Below are positions 13,201 to 26,600 of a stretch of 64,000 bases of DNA, piece by piece. Each line of letters opens with the position of its first letter. Positions within the stretch are counted from its first letter, which is position 1. A program made the position numbers and the translations under genes. The notes under the pieces were generated by a model that searched no databases, was not told the origin of the DNA, and saw only the letters and a list, made by a program, of their open reading frames with translations. The DNA comes from Coriaria nepalensis (taxonomy: Eukaryota; Streptophyta; Magnoliopsida; Cucurbitales; Coriariaceae): NCBI GenBank assembly GCA_027186245.1, contig CP114487.1, forward strand, positions 11,527,001-11,591,000, given 5' to 3'.

Positions 13201-16200
13201 GCTAAGACAGCCCTGACGGGGGATATTTTGACCAAATGTTTTACTATATCAAGTTGCAAAGGATAAAGAGAAACACCAGGTGTTGCAGAAGAACGTTTAT
13301 AACAATTTCTCTTTGCATCTTTCGAAGAAGGGGAAAGTACTCTACTTTCGGAGCCACTCATGGAACAGGCAGGAGTGACTGGAATGCAGGCCCATCCATG
13401 ACCAGATCGAGGAGGAAAAACGGGAGGTACACATGCTGAAATTACTTCATGGACAAAATCAGCACTCATAATTTCGGCAACCTTGCCAGCCGCATCTGTG
13501 CTGCCTCGATCAAAAACTAGACGAGTTAAAAGCTGCAAAATACAATACCAAATAAAAAGTTTTAACTTATCATTCATCCCATATAGGATAAAATGGCAAT
13601 TGTTTTTTAAAAAAAGATACATCAGATCATGAATTTCTCGTTCCTTTGGGTTTTCTATTTTTTATTTTTATTTTTTTCTAACAACCAGTCCTTTATCTAG
13701 CTTCATCATAGATTCTCTGTATCTAATCATATTTGATAAAGAGGATTATGAACTTTCCCAACAACAAGAAAGAGAGGAGAGTCAAATAGTTATATTTTTT
13801 TGACTGTCAAGCTAACTACATTAGACCTCTACTTGATCCATTACTACATTTTTATAAGCATGTTCAAATTTATTGGTATTCTCCCTGCTTAAGATGTGTG
13901 AAAGTAGCATGCTCATTTTTTCCAGTCAACTAACATGATATACAAGAGACACAAACTTTGATAGAAGGGAGAGTGAAAATTCTCACATCTTTCGGCCACT
14001 CATACACAACTGAGAAAAAGTTGAAATCGTGAGTTGTATCAATCCCATCAACTATATCACCAATTGCAGCTATATGGAGAATGAATTGTGACAGATATGT
14101 TGAAGGCTTCGTAGTCAGTGGACCAAACAGTCTCTTCTCAGCATCTTTGACATCATAAGAAACAGACTGCACACTGGTTTCTCCACTGCTAGAACTCGAA
14201 GGTAACTGTTTGCCAGCTTTAAGCCCAAGACCAAGAACACCATCCTTGTCAAAATTAGAAAGAACCTTTCGATTAGCTGACTGGTCTTCCCCGCCTTTGG
14301 AAAAATGTAGTTCTGTTTCTTCATCAGTGACAGCTCTTGCCAGATTGTGGAGCTTGCCTTCAATTTCACAGGAGAAAGATGATTGATGAATTGAAAAGAA
14401 GCCTCAACAGAAATGTTTAAATAGAAAATTATATAATATATAAGAAAAGATACCACTTAGAAACTGTCGCTTTCCCTTATGGGCATCTTCAATCATCTGA
14501 TGTAGCATAGCAAGAGCACGCTCCCTTTGTCCCTGGAGTTGTGACTCCTTGGATGAAGAAATGACAACCTCCCCCGACACAATGGCCTGAAGGGATGGCG
14601 GGTTATCCTGGATAATTACAGAGTATGATAAGTACCCAGGTAATTAATCTGTACAATTATATATCTTACAGGCTCATAGAAAATGAAACTAAAAGCATCA
14701 GAAACAAAACCCCAAGAAATGAAACTAAAATATACCTGCTCCAAGAATTCATGAAAACGTTTGAGGACACGCCGTGAAACAGAAATAACTCCCACTTCAA
14801 GGATCTGATCCCAGTAATTGGAGCCTATTTTTGGAGGAACTCCTGGATATATTTCAGATAGCATAACTTGGGCCTGTAAACCAACATTGAACAACTAAAT
14901 TTGCAAGAAAAGATGGTAGAGGCCACAAAGATAGAAATGTTCCAGAAGCTTCAAATACATTGAAATTTTAAGAGCCTTTGGGTACACTTGAGACAGGTGG
15001 AGAAGACTTTTCTAGATTTTTAACCCATCTAGAATCAAGCAATCACCAAAGGGAATCTTATTTTCACATCCTCGTATGAAGAAAACACTTTTGAACATAG
15101 GGAGACCATGGAGAGGATTGATATAGACACAATCTGCATCCGATTTGGAAAAGAAAAAAGCTCTTTTTCAAATCACTGCAGACTAAACTGTAACAAATTG
15201 ATCCGTTACAAGGAGCTAAAAGTATCTCACTAGTGACTTGGTGCCGTTTCAATTTAAAATAAGAAAGAAACACAGGACAAGTTCCTAATAATTAACATAG
15301 AAAATTACATTTCCTTTCCCTTGAAATAAGTTAAACAAAATTAGGAGCAAAAAGAGAAAACAGCAATATTTAGTGAGCACCGCCATATTCGAGTTTATCT
15401 AAGAGCATTGCCTGATCCAGAAGCTGTTGGGACATCTTGGAACTCCTCGCAGAAGTCACGGCAATATCAATACAGAGAAGAATCTGATAAAAATAAATAT
15501 ATCAGTTAATAGGTAGCCAGATAGTCATCCTTTCACCATAAAAAGTATATAAGAATCAATTTCTACCTACATTGTTAATGAAAAACAGAAATAAATATGC
15601 AAAGAGACTGAGATTAATTGTGGCATCATGGCATTGTTTCAATTTGCTAATGAGGGCCTAGAATGATAGTGTAAAAGTGCCAAAGCCACCCCACATATGA
15701 GGTAAGTCTAAGTATATGGATCTCATTACTATCCCCAGTTTAACTTTAGCCCAAATTTATATACAGAGAACAAAAAGAACAAGAGACTAAAAGGCAACAA
15801 CTTACTGTCGGTAGAGGACCTAACCGGGAGCGCAAAGTAAAAAAATCAATATCTTGCAGTGTTGAAGTCTCATGAGCAGCATGAGATACCACATCTGCCA
15901 CCTGATTAGGAGAGCGAGATAAATCACTATGAAGAACAGGCAAATAAGTCAGAACATAGTTAAAAAGAGAATCCAAGACAACGAACAAAACTAGTTATAA
16001 TCCACTTCATTTTATGAGTGAATAGAGGATACTCACTTTCTTAAGTTTATGACAGCCAAAAAGTGCTTCAGCACCAAATATAAAAGACTTGAAATTTCCA
16101 AACAACATCACATATGGACATACATACCAAAATGTTATAAACAACAAGCATTATTAGTATAAGAGAGTTCTAGGCGAATAATCAGCTGATGTTCTGCCAT

Positions 16201-19200
16201 CTAAGAACATTAGACACTTAAGAGAAATAATGAATGCATGTAAAATGCTGAAAGAGTAATCAGCAGGATATGAAAGCATTAAGAGTTTGACTTTGTGTTT
16301 CCAAACAAGTATAAAGAGATTTATCCAATGACAACCGAACAACTGAGTAGATCGAAATGATTCTTTTGACAAGAGTGAAAAATGGACTATATTTTTAGCG
16401 ACGATAGCAAAACCAGCATTTTTACAGTAACCAATCTGATCATACAGATGCTACTCTGAAGGCCCTATCCACCCATTCAGCTAATTCCAGGGTAGCTTTG
16501 TCTTCTGCAGATAATGAAAATCGGTGCACTGCCTCTTCACCAATATCGTACTTTGATCGTTGCATGCAACTGCATAAAAAAGAAAAGTAGTATAATGGTC
16601 ACTAATGAACAATAATGTCTAGGCAACATCATAATAGTAAATCCATAGTTACTTAGTGTTGTGCACTGGATCACCACATATTTGCACTAATTCTATAAAT
16701 TTTGTACCAGACTTCAAATTTCCTTTTTTGTACCAATCAGGCTTTTGCAGTCATTTACGATAGCAAGGCTTGACAGAATAGAGAGTTGATGCTTGGCAAA
16801 GTAATACATACAAACTCATTCAAGAAGACGTATATGAAGGTGTTGACTACATATACAAAATGAACAACTGTCCCTGAGCACTCATCTAAATTCAGAATGT
16901 CAGTGCCTGCCTTGAGGATTTGAAAAGGTGGAATTTAAGACGTGAGAACAGAGCCAGAATTTATAAGACCCATACCAATATATATAAACTGAAGGATGCA
17001 TAAAATGAATAACAACATAGGGCCTAAAATAAGAAGATTCATTTATGCCGCTTTGTGATAAACATGTAATAAGGTCTAAAAGTATCTGACACTTATATTA
17101 TAAGCAATCACCGGAGGATCAAAAGTGTATTCTCACAAAGGAATTCTTCAAACTTACAGGTTGAGCAGCTTAGATGGAGCTGCACGTAATATTGTTAATG
17201 CTTCTTTCCATTTCCATTGGCCTTCAGATAATGGCAGAAGATGTTGCAAGATTGACAAACGCCATTGCCACTCTTCAATGAAATTTTTAGCAAACGACAC
17301 TCTCCATTCTAAGGCCTGTCTTCCGCCCACACTCACATCATCATTTGATGACTCATCAAGTCGAGTTACTTCTGATGGAAGATTGCGCTGTAATATATCA
17401 AGTAGTAACCCCATGAAAGATATAACAGTTTCATTTTCCCCTTCCTGTGCAGACACGTCAGACTGATCCCAAGAGCGTGAATGGGCTGATTCAGAAGAGC
17501 TCCCAGGTGAGGCACAATGCGCCAAGTTGAGAGAGAGATTGTCCACATGTAAAAGTGACATTATAACATTCACCATGAGTATCTGCACCATTGATTATTA
17601 TTAAGCACTTTTAGTTCATATAATTAAGGAAAAAAAACAGTAACAGAAAACTTTCATCTGATCCAACGCTTAAATCAAGGGCATCTAAATCCATAAGAAG
17701 AATAAGCTCCTTGTAATGATAAGATACAATTCCATGATTACTATGCAAAATTTAAACTTTTACCACAAGAAGCATGTTGCATCTTCCATTGTTGAAATTC
17801 AAGAACATTTGAAAGAGCCTCAAACTTTAACAACCTAAGCAACTAACTATTGTCAAAGAATTATAATTAAAAGCACAATGCAAGCATAAGACCTTGCGTG
17901 TAATGTTATTGATAGAATCCAGATGGTTCTGCAGGTCGTTCAAATGGCAGAATGCCACTTGTTGATGAATTTCTCTTGCAGTCAATCCCCTTCCCATTGC
18001 TCCTAGTGCAAGAACAGCTGATTCTAGAGCATAACGCATGTGCATAAGTTCACTATCTTGCATCCTATCCCAAGGGAAAGTAAAATAAGAGGAAAACATA
18101 AGGCTGAAGTAGTATGAGCAAATCTAAAAAGAGAAGATCATGCTTGATTATTGAGTGATTAATTGGAAAATGCAGGGCAGCCCTGCAAAAAACGAAGCTA
18201 TCAACTTGTTAGCTATCAATTTGCTTAATTCTAGTTTCCTTATTTCTAGTTTCCTAGTTGTATATATATGTGTGCTTCTCTTTTCAATATTGTATAAGAA
18301 ATAATTCTCTTTTCATTTCTAATAACATGGTATTAGAGCCGAGGTCTCAAGTTCAAATCACGCTGCCTCCCAAAATTATTAATTTCACATACAAGGCCTT
18401 TGGCTTTCAATTCATATATTAGGAGTTTGTACGTGAGGGGGAGTGTAAGCGCTAGATAAATATAATATGAATTGTTGTGCCATGTCCTAACAGCTCGAGC
18501 TTTTGGGATAAATGATGAATATTCAACATGGTATCATTCGAAATTCAGAGCATTAGGGTTTCGTTCAGAGCATTAGTTTTCATCTCTAATATTGTATTAG
18601 GGTTTCGAAATTCGAGTTTTGTTACAAAATTAGGGTTTTGTTTTGAGACTTTTGCATAAACACAACCTAGGGATTAGTATATTTTAGGGTTCCGTTTCGG
18701 CAACCCCAATTGGAGTCATCTTTTGTTCTCACCGCCTGCTCATAACGAAATCCCAGCCACCGATCTACTATTCCCCGGAGTTTGGTGGCCAGAATCCACG
18801 CGCATGAGCCCCACGCGTGCGTCATCTTCCGGCGGCCGCTTCTCTTCCGGTTGTCCTCCCTCCTCTACATCCCTAGTTGTTTTGTGCTCCGCATTATGGC
18901 TGAAAATAAGTCTTCGATTGTGGCGGATGTCCCCTAGTTGTTCTCTAGTCTTCACGAAAGCTTTAAATGGGGTTCGGGTTGATTATCTTTGTAACAAGTT
19001 GGGCATGATTAATATCTATGCTCCAACTTGAGGGGGAGTGTTGGCTATCAATTAGCTTAATTCTAGTTTCCTTGATTCTAGTTTCCTAGTTGTATATATA
19101 TATATATGTGCTTCTCTTTTCAATATTGTATAAGAAAGAATTATCTTTTCATTTCTAATAACACAACTAATATTGAGCGAATAATTACTCACTACTACAC

Positions 19201-22200
19201 TTAAATCACAAAAGAGGGCTAAAATATGTAACACACAGACAAACACACATATATATATATATAGGTATACAACACATGTACATTTAAGAAATAGTAACAG
19301 GTTGCACATGTTAAAAATTTTCAACCGGCTGTCTGGGAGAAGCACTTGTACCCACTACAAAAGATGGAAAAGTAATGTGTATACAGACCTGCTCCAAGCG
19401 GCTTTAGTTGAAGATAATGGTTGCATCTTCATCAGTTGAATAGCATCCTTAAATTTTATGCTTGGGACAACATCAAACAGAACCTATAGAAGAAAGTCCT
19501 GTCAAAATGTGGCATTCCCAAGAAGAGAGGGATAGGGGGCAGGAGAGAGAGAGAGATACAATCAACATATCTCTGCTAGCAAGCCACTGGTGAATAATTA
19601 CACACACTTAAAAGAACCTACAGAGAAAACAGTTTGATGCATGTCCAAAAAGCAACTCACTTCTTCCAGCCACAGTAGAAAAAATCGATTCAATCACATT
19701 TTCATTTCTTCTTCACCATTTAACTATTTATAAAATATGATAGTACTGGCTCAACTATAAAAGTATAAACAATCCCATTGAATGGTCAATCCTAAAAGTA
19801 ATTAATAATAATGGAATAATAGCTAAGTTTTAAATCCTAATGAGTTTGAAAAAAATAAGGATGCATATCAGGGAGGGTTAATGCTGCATCTAAACTTCCT
19901 AAAGTCCTACAGTAAGGACACACTTACCCGAAAAGGACTCTGAACAGATAGTCGTTCCAACACAAAATTCTCAACAAATGGGTCTGATTGAGCAGCTTCA
20001 CTTCCAACTGAGATTTGCTCATTTTTAGACAACAGTAATGAGAATTTTGAATTCCATGATTGACCAGAATTGATACAAGAAACAAAAGAGGCAAGATCAA
20101 GCTGATAACACAAAGTATCACAAAGATGTTCCACGCAAGATATCTGCCACAAGTATAAGAGAGATAATAAAATAGTTGTATTCATCGTCATTTCCTGCAT
20201 TTATAGAACACATAGACTTAATATCAAGACAGTCACTGATAAAAGAACAAATCACCTCTTCCAACTGACTGCCAACAACAGAAGGTACTTCCGGCCGGGA
20301 TACTGGTGGCTTGCCTATCCACAGTAGTTGCATTAATTTCCTTCGCTCTGTTGTTTTACCCGACAATAGATCCCAACCCATGGTAGCTACCAAGGGCTGG
20401 AGCTGGGGAAACAAAGTAAGAACCTGCCACACATACAGAATAACAGGAGGTTTCTGAATTAGATAACAAAACTGAAAAACAAAAAAATGAAATTTAAAGC
20501 TCATCCGGAATAAATTAAATCTATCACATACCCATGCATTCTATTAAACACAAAACTGGACACATACATTGCTAGCTTCTTGAAGTTGGTCCCTCTTCAC
20601 ATAAGACAGAGCTGTATCCATGACACATTCAAGAACATGCAATCCCGAAACACGAGCATAGTGGTACATGTCTCTCATGCAAGAAGTAACTGCCATATTC
20701 AAGACTTCTGTCTTTTCATTCAGATTATCATGTTTTAGCTCCACATAATAGCTTTGGAAACAGCCAAGAGGCGGTAACATTTCGTTGTTACCAAGAGCTC
20801 TATGCCTCTCAATCTCTTCAATGAGCAAATCATCTTGTATAACCTGAAAGGGAAGAGTATTAAATTGCGATACACCCCCGTACAAATGATTGTCTATATA
20901 ACCAGTTATCTTCAAATCATGTACGATCACATAACCTACTCAAAATATGTACACAAAATGTGATATAATTTTGATTTAAGGCAGTTACCATTATAAATAA
21001 ATAAAAAATGCTTAGGAACAATATTCTTGTTATTGGATGAGAGTGCTTACAGGAAATTAATATTCAAAGAGAGAGAGAGTGAGAGAAGAAATAAAATTTT
21101 AACTCAGTCATTTGGTAACCTTTGTAGGTGGGTATAACCTGATTCCAATCTACCTAATGAATTCCAAGACAGACAGATGACTCTAGACAACTGAAATTCT
21201 GGTTTTCTAAAAAGCCCCAAACCTCTTCGCTAGCAGACGGAGACTTATCAACCAAAAGGCAGATCAAGACTTACACAACTTGAATCAAGAATCATCAACA
21301 GATTCACTCAATTTTTATTTTTATTTTTTCCTTTTATAAATAAAAAGTCAATTGATTTTGCAAACTGCTGGCCATGAGTGCCACCTGCCAAAGGTTAAAG
21401 AAAGAAGAAAGGGAAAGCACTTCTATTACTTGTATCATTTGAATAAGATGGCCGCAATCTGAGGAAAGAGCTTCTCCATATACTGAAAGTAGTTTTTCTC
21501 TCGTTACATGCCAGTATTCTCCATATATCTCCCTTCTTGACAAAATCATCTTAAGAAGATCTTCGAAAACCTTGCTACACATAACGTCAAAGGGGATGCA
21601 GATGATGATTTACAGACCATATAAATAGTGGGAGTAACTAAAAGCTACATACCGATTCAAATTGTAACCAAAAAATACAAAACAAAAGAAGCAAATGCAA
21701 TAACACGCAGAAACTATATAATTTGGTTTTTATTGTTTGTAGATAACAATTATAGTATGCAATGGACAGAAATATTGATGTAGATTTCACATGCTTAAAG
21801 GTGAGTAGCATTAATGTTGAGTATTTATGACATTATTTTTTGTTTTTTTATGGATAACCAATTGAATTGAGAACAAAGATAAGTGCGAATGTTCATACCG
21901 ATACTCATCCTCCTCGACTCCATAATCAGTATGAAGGAAACGAATTCGAGAAACTGCTCCATCCACATCACCTTCCTTCAGGCAATCCTCCAAGGCATTC
22001 AAATGGGCTAACTGAAAACACCTTTGCATCAGAGTAAGGACCTTCACATCCTCACCCAACAGCAAATCCTCTCTGGTTTTCTCATGTGTTATCACTGTTA
22101 TTGCTAAACCCGAATCGCAGCCCTCACAACCTCTGACTTGCTTATGTATATTCCGACACAGCGCATCAAAGAGATCAGCATAGTCCCATATTACTTTTCT

Positions 22201-22842
22201 CAAACACGTCAATTCTCCTTCCTCAATCGACCCTGCCATAGTATTCCTTTTACTCTCAACCCCACCATCATTACCTTCAGCACCTTCAGCACCAACCACT
22301 CCATCTACCGTCAACCTTTTGAAGCCAAAGTCCAAAACCTTATCCAAGACCTCCAAGCAATCATCAAACTCACCTTTCAGGTCCCTCAGCTCCTCTCCAC
22401 CTGCATCCAATAACTGCTCTCTTCCCTCAAAACTCCCGCTCTCACTCAAAATTTCTTCGTCTTTTGCTTTTTCTATGCTCTCTAAATCAATATTCTTCCG
22501 CATACTCTCCGATACGCGGTCGATCAAATTCTGGACTAACAACAAAAACTCTGCCCGCAACCGCAGCATTTCGGGGTCGAAATTCCATGCTGATGAGGCG
22601 TTATCGAAGTGTAAGACTTCGAGTGTGGAAAGGTAGGTTAGAAGAGACGGAGACGAGCAAGACGATGACCAAATGATATTTTCAAGTCGACCGGAGCGAG
22701 CAACAATGGTTTGGAGTACAGCAAGTGCGAGGCTGGGGTTCCGATTGCGGAGAGCGATGAGGATCGCTCGGAAAGGTTCAAACTGAGCTAGGTGAAGGTG
22801 ATTTGCCGCCAAGCGGGAGAGAATTTCTGTTTCTTTGTCCAT
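4235..22842 (-). CDS. Spastizin/ZFYVE26 (SPG15) homologue, ~2560 residues, 35 exons
   Basis: This is the plant counterpart of spastizin/ZFYVE26, which in animals works with spatacsin and AP-5 in lysosome and autophagy trafficking; I recall At2g25730 as the Arabidopsis relative. Exons (high to low): 22842-21899, 21574-21430, 20843-20568, 20423-20256, 20143-19928, 19483-19389, 18064-17893, 17582-17158, 16569-16446, 15901-15806, 15483-15412, 14873-14736, 14607-14454, 14402-13987, 13532-13069, 12988-12644, 12182-11958, 11615-11525, 11361-11284, 11147-10857, 10734-10537, 10409-9921, 9183-9022, 8832-8503, 8424-8342, 8246-7913, 7564-7199, 6807-6706, 6545-6402, 5710-5622, 5262-5180, 5089-4974, 4857-4772, 4567-4468, 4300-4235. 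They total 7683 bases with every phase matching. The C terminus ([20 protein letters not shown], then [20 protein letters not shown]) is the family's most conserved part. The protein is all-helical, TPR/solenoid-like, with an acidic Ser-rich linker in exons 16 and 22. I see no FYVE signature (R-rich HHCR). Intron 11 starts with GC. Intron 6 holds an LTR element. Confidence 0.93.
18207..18327 (+). repeat. 5' long terminal repeat of the intronic element
   Basis: This 121-base LTR has TG...CA ends, a TATATATATGTG patch that could serve as TATA box, and a tail rich in TTTC. It is followed at once by the primer-binding site at 18328-18339. Confidence 0.9.
18328..18339 (+). other. tRNA-iMet primer-binding site of the LTR element
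   Basis: The twelve bases TGGTATTAGAGC directly abut the 5' LTR. The usual plant copia primer site is TGGTATCAGAGC, so there is one mismatch. This site primes reverse transcription from initiator methionine tRNA. Confidence 0.85.
18945..19031 (+). pseudogene. Remnant of copia pol C terminus (RNase H end)
   Basis: The frame reads [20 protein letters not shown] and then MINIYAPT before a TGA. This is the usual closing stretch of Ty1/copia polyproteins, whose stop codon lies just before the polypurine tract. Everything between the gag start (ATG at 18896) and this point has been deleted, so the remnant has no function as protein. Confidence 0.8.
19039..19163 (+). repeat. 3' long terminal repeat of the intronic element
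   Basis: This 125-base LTR pairs with 18207-18327 and carries a longer TA run. It ends AATAACA and is followed by the CAACT target duplication. Confidence 0.9.
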
Positions 22843-23621
22843 TTCCCACTGTAGCTAACTGGATGGGATGGCATGAGAATGAGTAATGGGGATCGGATGC
22901 ATGTGGAGTGAAATGTGGAGCGATGCCTGGAGAAAATAGCCTTTGAATCGCGGGGAAACGATTCGGGAAGAGGAGGAGATGAATAATGGCGAGCACGCCA
23001 CCAAATGAACGGGAAGTAGAAGTAGAAGTAGAAAATCCAAATCTGAAGACTGGACCCGCAAACCGCAAGAGGGAGGGCCAGCCCATGATCCAATTAGTCT
23101 GAGAATTTTTTTTCTTTTACCGTCATCAGAACCCGCTTTCGGCGTTTTTTACCGGTAAAAAAAGATGAAAAAACAAACGTCTAGTTGAAAATACACTCGG
23201 CGTTCGTTTTGTTGGTTACTTGCCATAGGGATGAAGGGAACGAATAATTCTCGGCCCAACAAAAGGTTACCTAATTTTCATATGGGCCTGAAATTTAGTT
23301 GTTCCAACAGTGATTGATTCTTACTCGCTGGGTCAGACTCCCGGGCCTAGGCCCAAGGTCTTAGACTCACAGTGGAGACTGGTGATTGGAGAATATTTTA
23401 ACCGGTGTCGTTTCGAGGGGGTTATAAATTTATAATTGGTAGAGGCAGCCATGGATTTATTATAATTAACCATGGAGAACTAACCTAACCGCTGAGAAGG
23501 GTAAGTGCATTTACGAAGTAAAAATCTATTAGGCGGGAAAAGTTCCCCAAAAAAGACTTGCGCCATTTGTACCAACTCCTCTGCATAGTGCATAGCCCTG
23601 TCTGTCTGCCTTTGGAGAGTT
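22843..23621. promoter_or_regulatory. Shared divergent promoter, spastizin homologue / DDT-domain gene
   Basis: The two start codons face away from each other across 779 bases, so this interval must contain both 5' UTRs and both promoters. It includes TGGGCC/GGCCCA-type motifs near 23283 and 23340-23352 (for example gggcctaggccca), which are frequent in plant housekeeping promoters. No TATA box stands out on either side. Confidence 0.5.
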
Positions 23622-26600
23622 ATGGCCGGAGGTCGTACGAGATCTTCGGCGGCGAGGGACGCCGACCGAGGAGAAAAGCGGCCAATGAAGGAAGAAGGTG
23701 ATGAGGATTTGGCGGTGGTTTCGGATCACATAAGGTCGTTGGAAGCGGAGGTTGCGACGTTACGATGTCGATGGGAGTTAGCGTCGGTCCTTAATTTCTT
23801 AACTGTAAGTTATATATTTCTCGTTTCCGATGACCTTAGGTTTAGTGAAGTTATTCAAGTTCTAGAGGCGGAAGGATTGCGCTGTAGCGTTGGAACTACT
23901 GAGATAATGTGACTACTGATTCACTGTTTTTTAGGTCTTTGAACCAGTGATTGGAAAGGTATTGAAGATGTCAGCCGAGGAGATTGAAATGGGGTTGATT
24001 ACGCCTAACAGTTCGCTGGCTCAGCTTCACATTGAACTTTTGAAGGTTGTAGGTTCTTTTCGAAATTCCTGCATAGTTCTTCCTGACTGATTTTCTCAAT
24101 CTAACGATTGGGTAAACTCTGATTTATAATATCTTTACGATTCTTGACACATTAAACAGCTTGGTTGGCCCTAAGATAGCTGTATGAAATACACCTTTAT
24201 TGTTAAAGACAGTAATTTGGCTTTGTAGTTATACGTCAAGGGAGATTTTCGGATGTATAAAAATTCGTTTTAAGCTTCATTGGAGAGCTGGACAAACAGG
24301 CATGCATGATATTTGATCATTATAATACATGATTTTCTCTGTCACCAGTTGTACATCATTTTTGTTTTTCTTTTGGCCTGTAAAAGAAATGAAAAGCAAA
24401 CAGTAATGTCCTAAGTACTGATCAGGGAGTACCTCCTGTCAGTAAAGCATTAAATGGTTCTGAAGCTTGGGTGACTGTACTTTGTAAGAAGCTTGCCATG
24501 TGGTGGCCTTGGGTAAGTCAGTCCGATTATGCTGCTGAATTAACTCTTTCACTCGCTATGAATGCCACAAATTCCCTTGTTTTTTGCTTAGCTCTATTAT
24601 ACGGCAGGTTGCTGAAGGGGAGCTTCCAGTAAAGGCAGTTAAAGGGTACTCGTGATGTGTTTGTCTCTTTTTATTTCTGTTTCTGACTGCATTAAAAACT
24701 ATTAATAAATGAATGATTTGACTCTGGCGCTTGCGGTTATTCAGAGGGCAGGAGATATCTAAATATGGGGAACTTGATCCGACAACTCGTCTGCTGATTC
24801 TGAAAGCACTTTGTGAAATCCGAGCGGAAGTATTATTGTTGTTTCCTCTTTTTTGTCTTATTGTCTGATTCATTTTGGAGTTTCATTTCCTTTACTTGAG
24901 GATTCTCCTTATGTTTCCCTTCTGTTTCTGTAGAGATGTGTTGGCCTATATAGAAATTGCTTTTATTTTCTGCATCTAACCTTATTTTCTTCCTTTCTTT
25001 TTCCCTTAAAATTATCTTTCTTCCCTTGACATTCATTTCTTCATTTACAGCAAGATGATATAGTATCATATATCAACAATTCTATGAAAGAAGGAACTCA
25101 AATGTCTTGTTTCCGGAAAGATAAGATTGGAGGAGGTAGAAATGGCACTTCCTATTGGTATGATGTAATTTTTTAATCTATCTTTTGCAAATGCTGTGAA
25201 GCCAATACAATAGGTCCATAATTAGTGTTGATAATTCCTACTGTGTTCATAATAGGCATGATGGAAGTGGCATTTCTGGTTATAGATTGTACAAGGAGGT
25301 AATCACATTTGAGCCAAAGAAAAAAGTTAAGGGAAAAGGAAATTCCATTTCCTCCTTACCAACTATCAATTTTCAATGGCAAATGATTGCAGCAGATCTA
25401 ATGGAATTTCGTAAAGTTACGGTAAGATTAACTCCATGTTATGGATCAGCAAGTCTTTCTAATGAAGAAAGAAATTGAGTGAAGCCCTGATCTTTTTCAC
25501 TTTGTTCATCACTGTAAAATGGCAGGATCAGCTCTTGTCTAGCAAGATTACTAGTGAAGTTGCTGCTGGTAAGACCATTGAAGCTGATTGCATCCCTGTT
25601 CTTGAGAAACTTCAGAAGGTAATTTTTTGGATGCTATTGTGATCATTACTTTGAAGTTTGGAACTGCAATATAGGGCTACTAGTCTTTTAGACGTACTGT
25701 ACAAGAATCCTGGTTCGTATTAGTTGTAATTTCTACTTTCACGGTATGCTGCAGAAGAAAGAAAGGGTGCAGAAAAAAAAGCAAAGGCAAGAGGTGCTAT
25801 TGAATGGTTTTAGAAGTTCTTACAGCACTGGACTTACCCGTTCCTGTCGCAATCGTGCACCTGTCAGCTACACATTTGGTATGCCAGGAAAATTGGTTTT
25901 TGTACTCTTTATTAGCCGGTATGCATTTCTGGTAATTTATGACCTACTAATAAAATCAATTGTATTATAATTTTACAACTGCTAAATAGTTGATCCGATA
26001 TTTCATCATAATCACTGCTTGGACCCATGGTCATCAGGCACCTGGTTATTCGAGCAAAATTAGATTTCCCATCCTCTCCTTACCATCTTATTTTTTCTAA
26101 ATAAATCTCTGTATATTTGGTGTAGATGAGTATGATCGGGCCATTGACGAGGCTATACATATATCGAAGTAAGTATTTTTTTCCTTTTCATTTGACTATT
26201 TGTTAATTAAGTTCTTCTTCATTTTGATAGTTTTAAAGATGCTGTAAACTGGGAACATCATCAAGCCAAATTCAAAGTTCTGGCACAGGAATCATATTTT
26301 CGTTTATAGCTACAGGGAATGTAATTATTATTTTGGGCATGTAATTATTATTTGTATGGCTTTATATATGGTTCAGAAAAAGGAAACCTAATGAAGAACA
26401 GAAGCAAGAAGGGAAGCAGGGTGAATGTGGAAAACTAGAGGATATTGCCTCTAGCAGGTCTTCTGACACAGACAATACATCAGAAGATTCTGATGACAGA
26501 GAGGACTCGCAAGATAATGACAGTGAATACAAGATTGTTAGTAATAACAATAATGATAACGAAGCTGAAATCGATCAGAACCATGGAACACTTGATTCTC

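Larger units (their letters stand above)
18207..19163 (+). mobile_element. Miniature LTR retroelement (internally deleted copia) in intron 6 of the spastizin gene
   Basis: A complete small LTR element lies in the intron, opposite in sense to the host gene. The 5' LTR (18207-18327, 121 bases) and 3' LTR (19039-19163, 125 bases) both start TGTT and end AACA and differ at about six bases plus a TA-repeat length change. Identical 5-base target duplications CAACT flank it (18202-18206 and 19164-19168). The base after the 5' LTR begins TGGTATTAGAGC, one change from the usual initiator-tRNA-Met primer site. A purine run (agggggag, 19031-19038) directly precedes the 3' LTR. The ~710-base interior keeps only the edges of a copia polyprotein: a start like [12 protein letters not shown] (18896) and the last 28 residues of the RNase H end (18945-19031). 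It is a non-autonomous TRIM-like deletion derivative. Confidence 0.92.

Noticed and set aside
18328..18360. tRNA-like stretch (ggtattagagccgaggtctcaagttcaaatc)
   Set aside because: It is the primer-binding site region of the LTR element. No cloverleaf can be drawn around it.
18723..19031. 103-codon open frame in the intron as a possible gene
   Set aside because: It lies wholly inside the miniature LTR element; only its last 28 residues are meaningful, as a pol remnant.
22778..23093. Overlapping minus-strand open frames upstream of the spastizin start
   Set aside because: They run through the start region in other frames and have no family signature; the family-typical [11 protein letters not shown] start lies at 22842.
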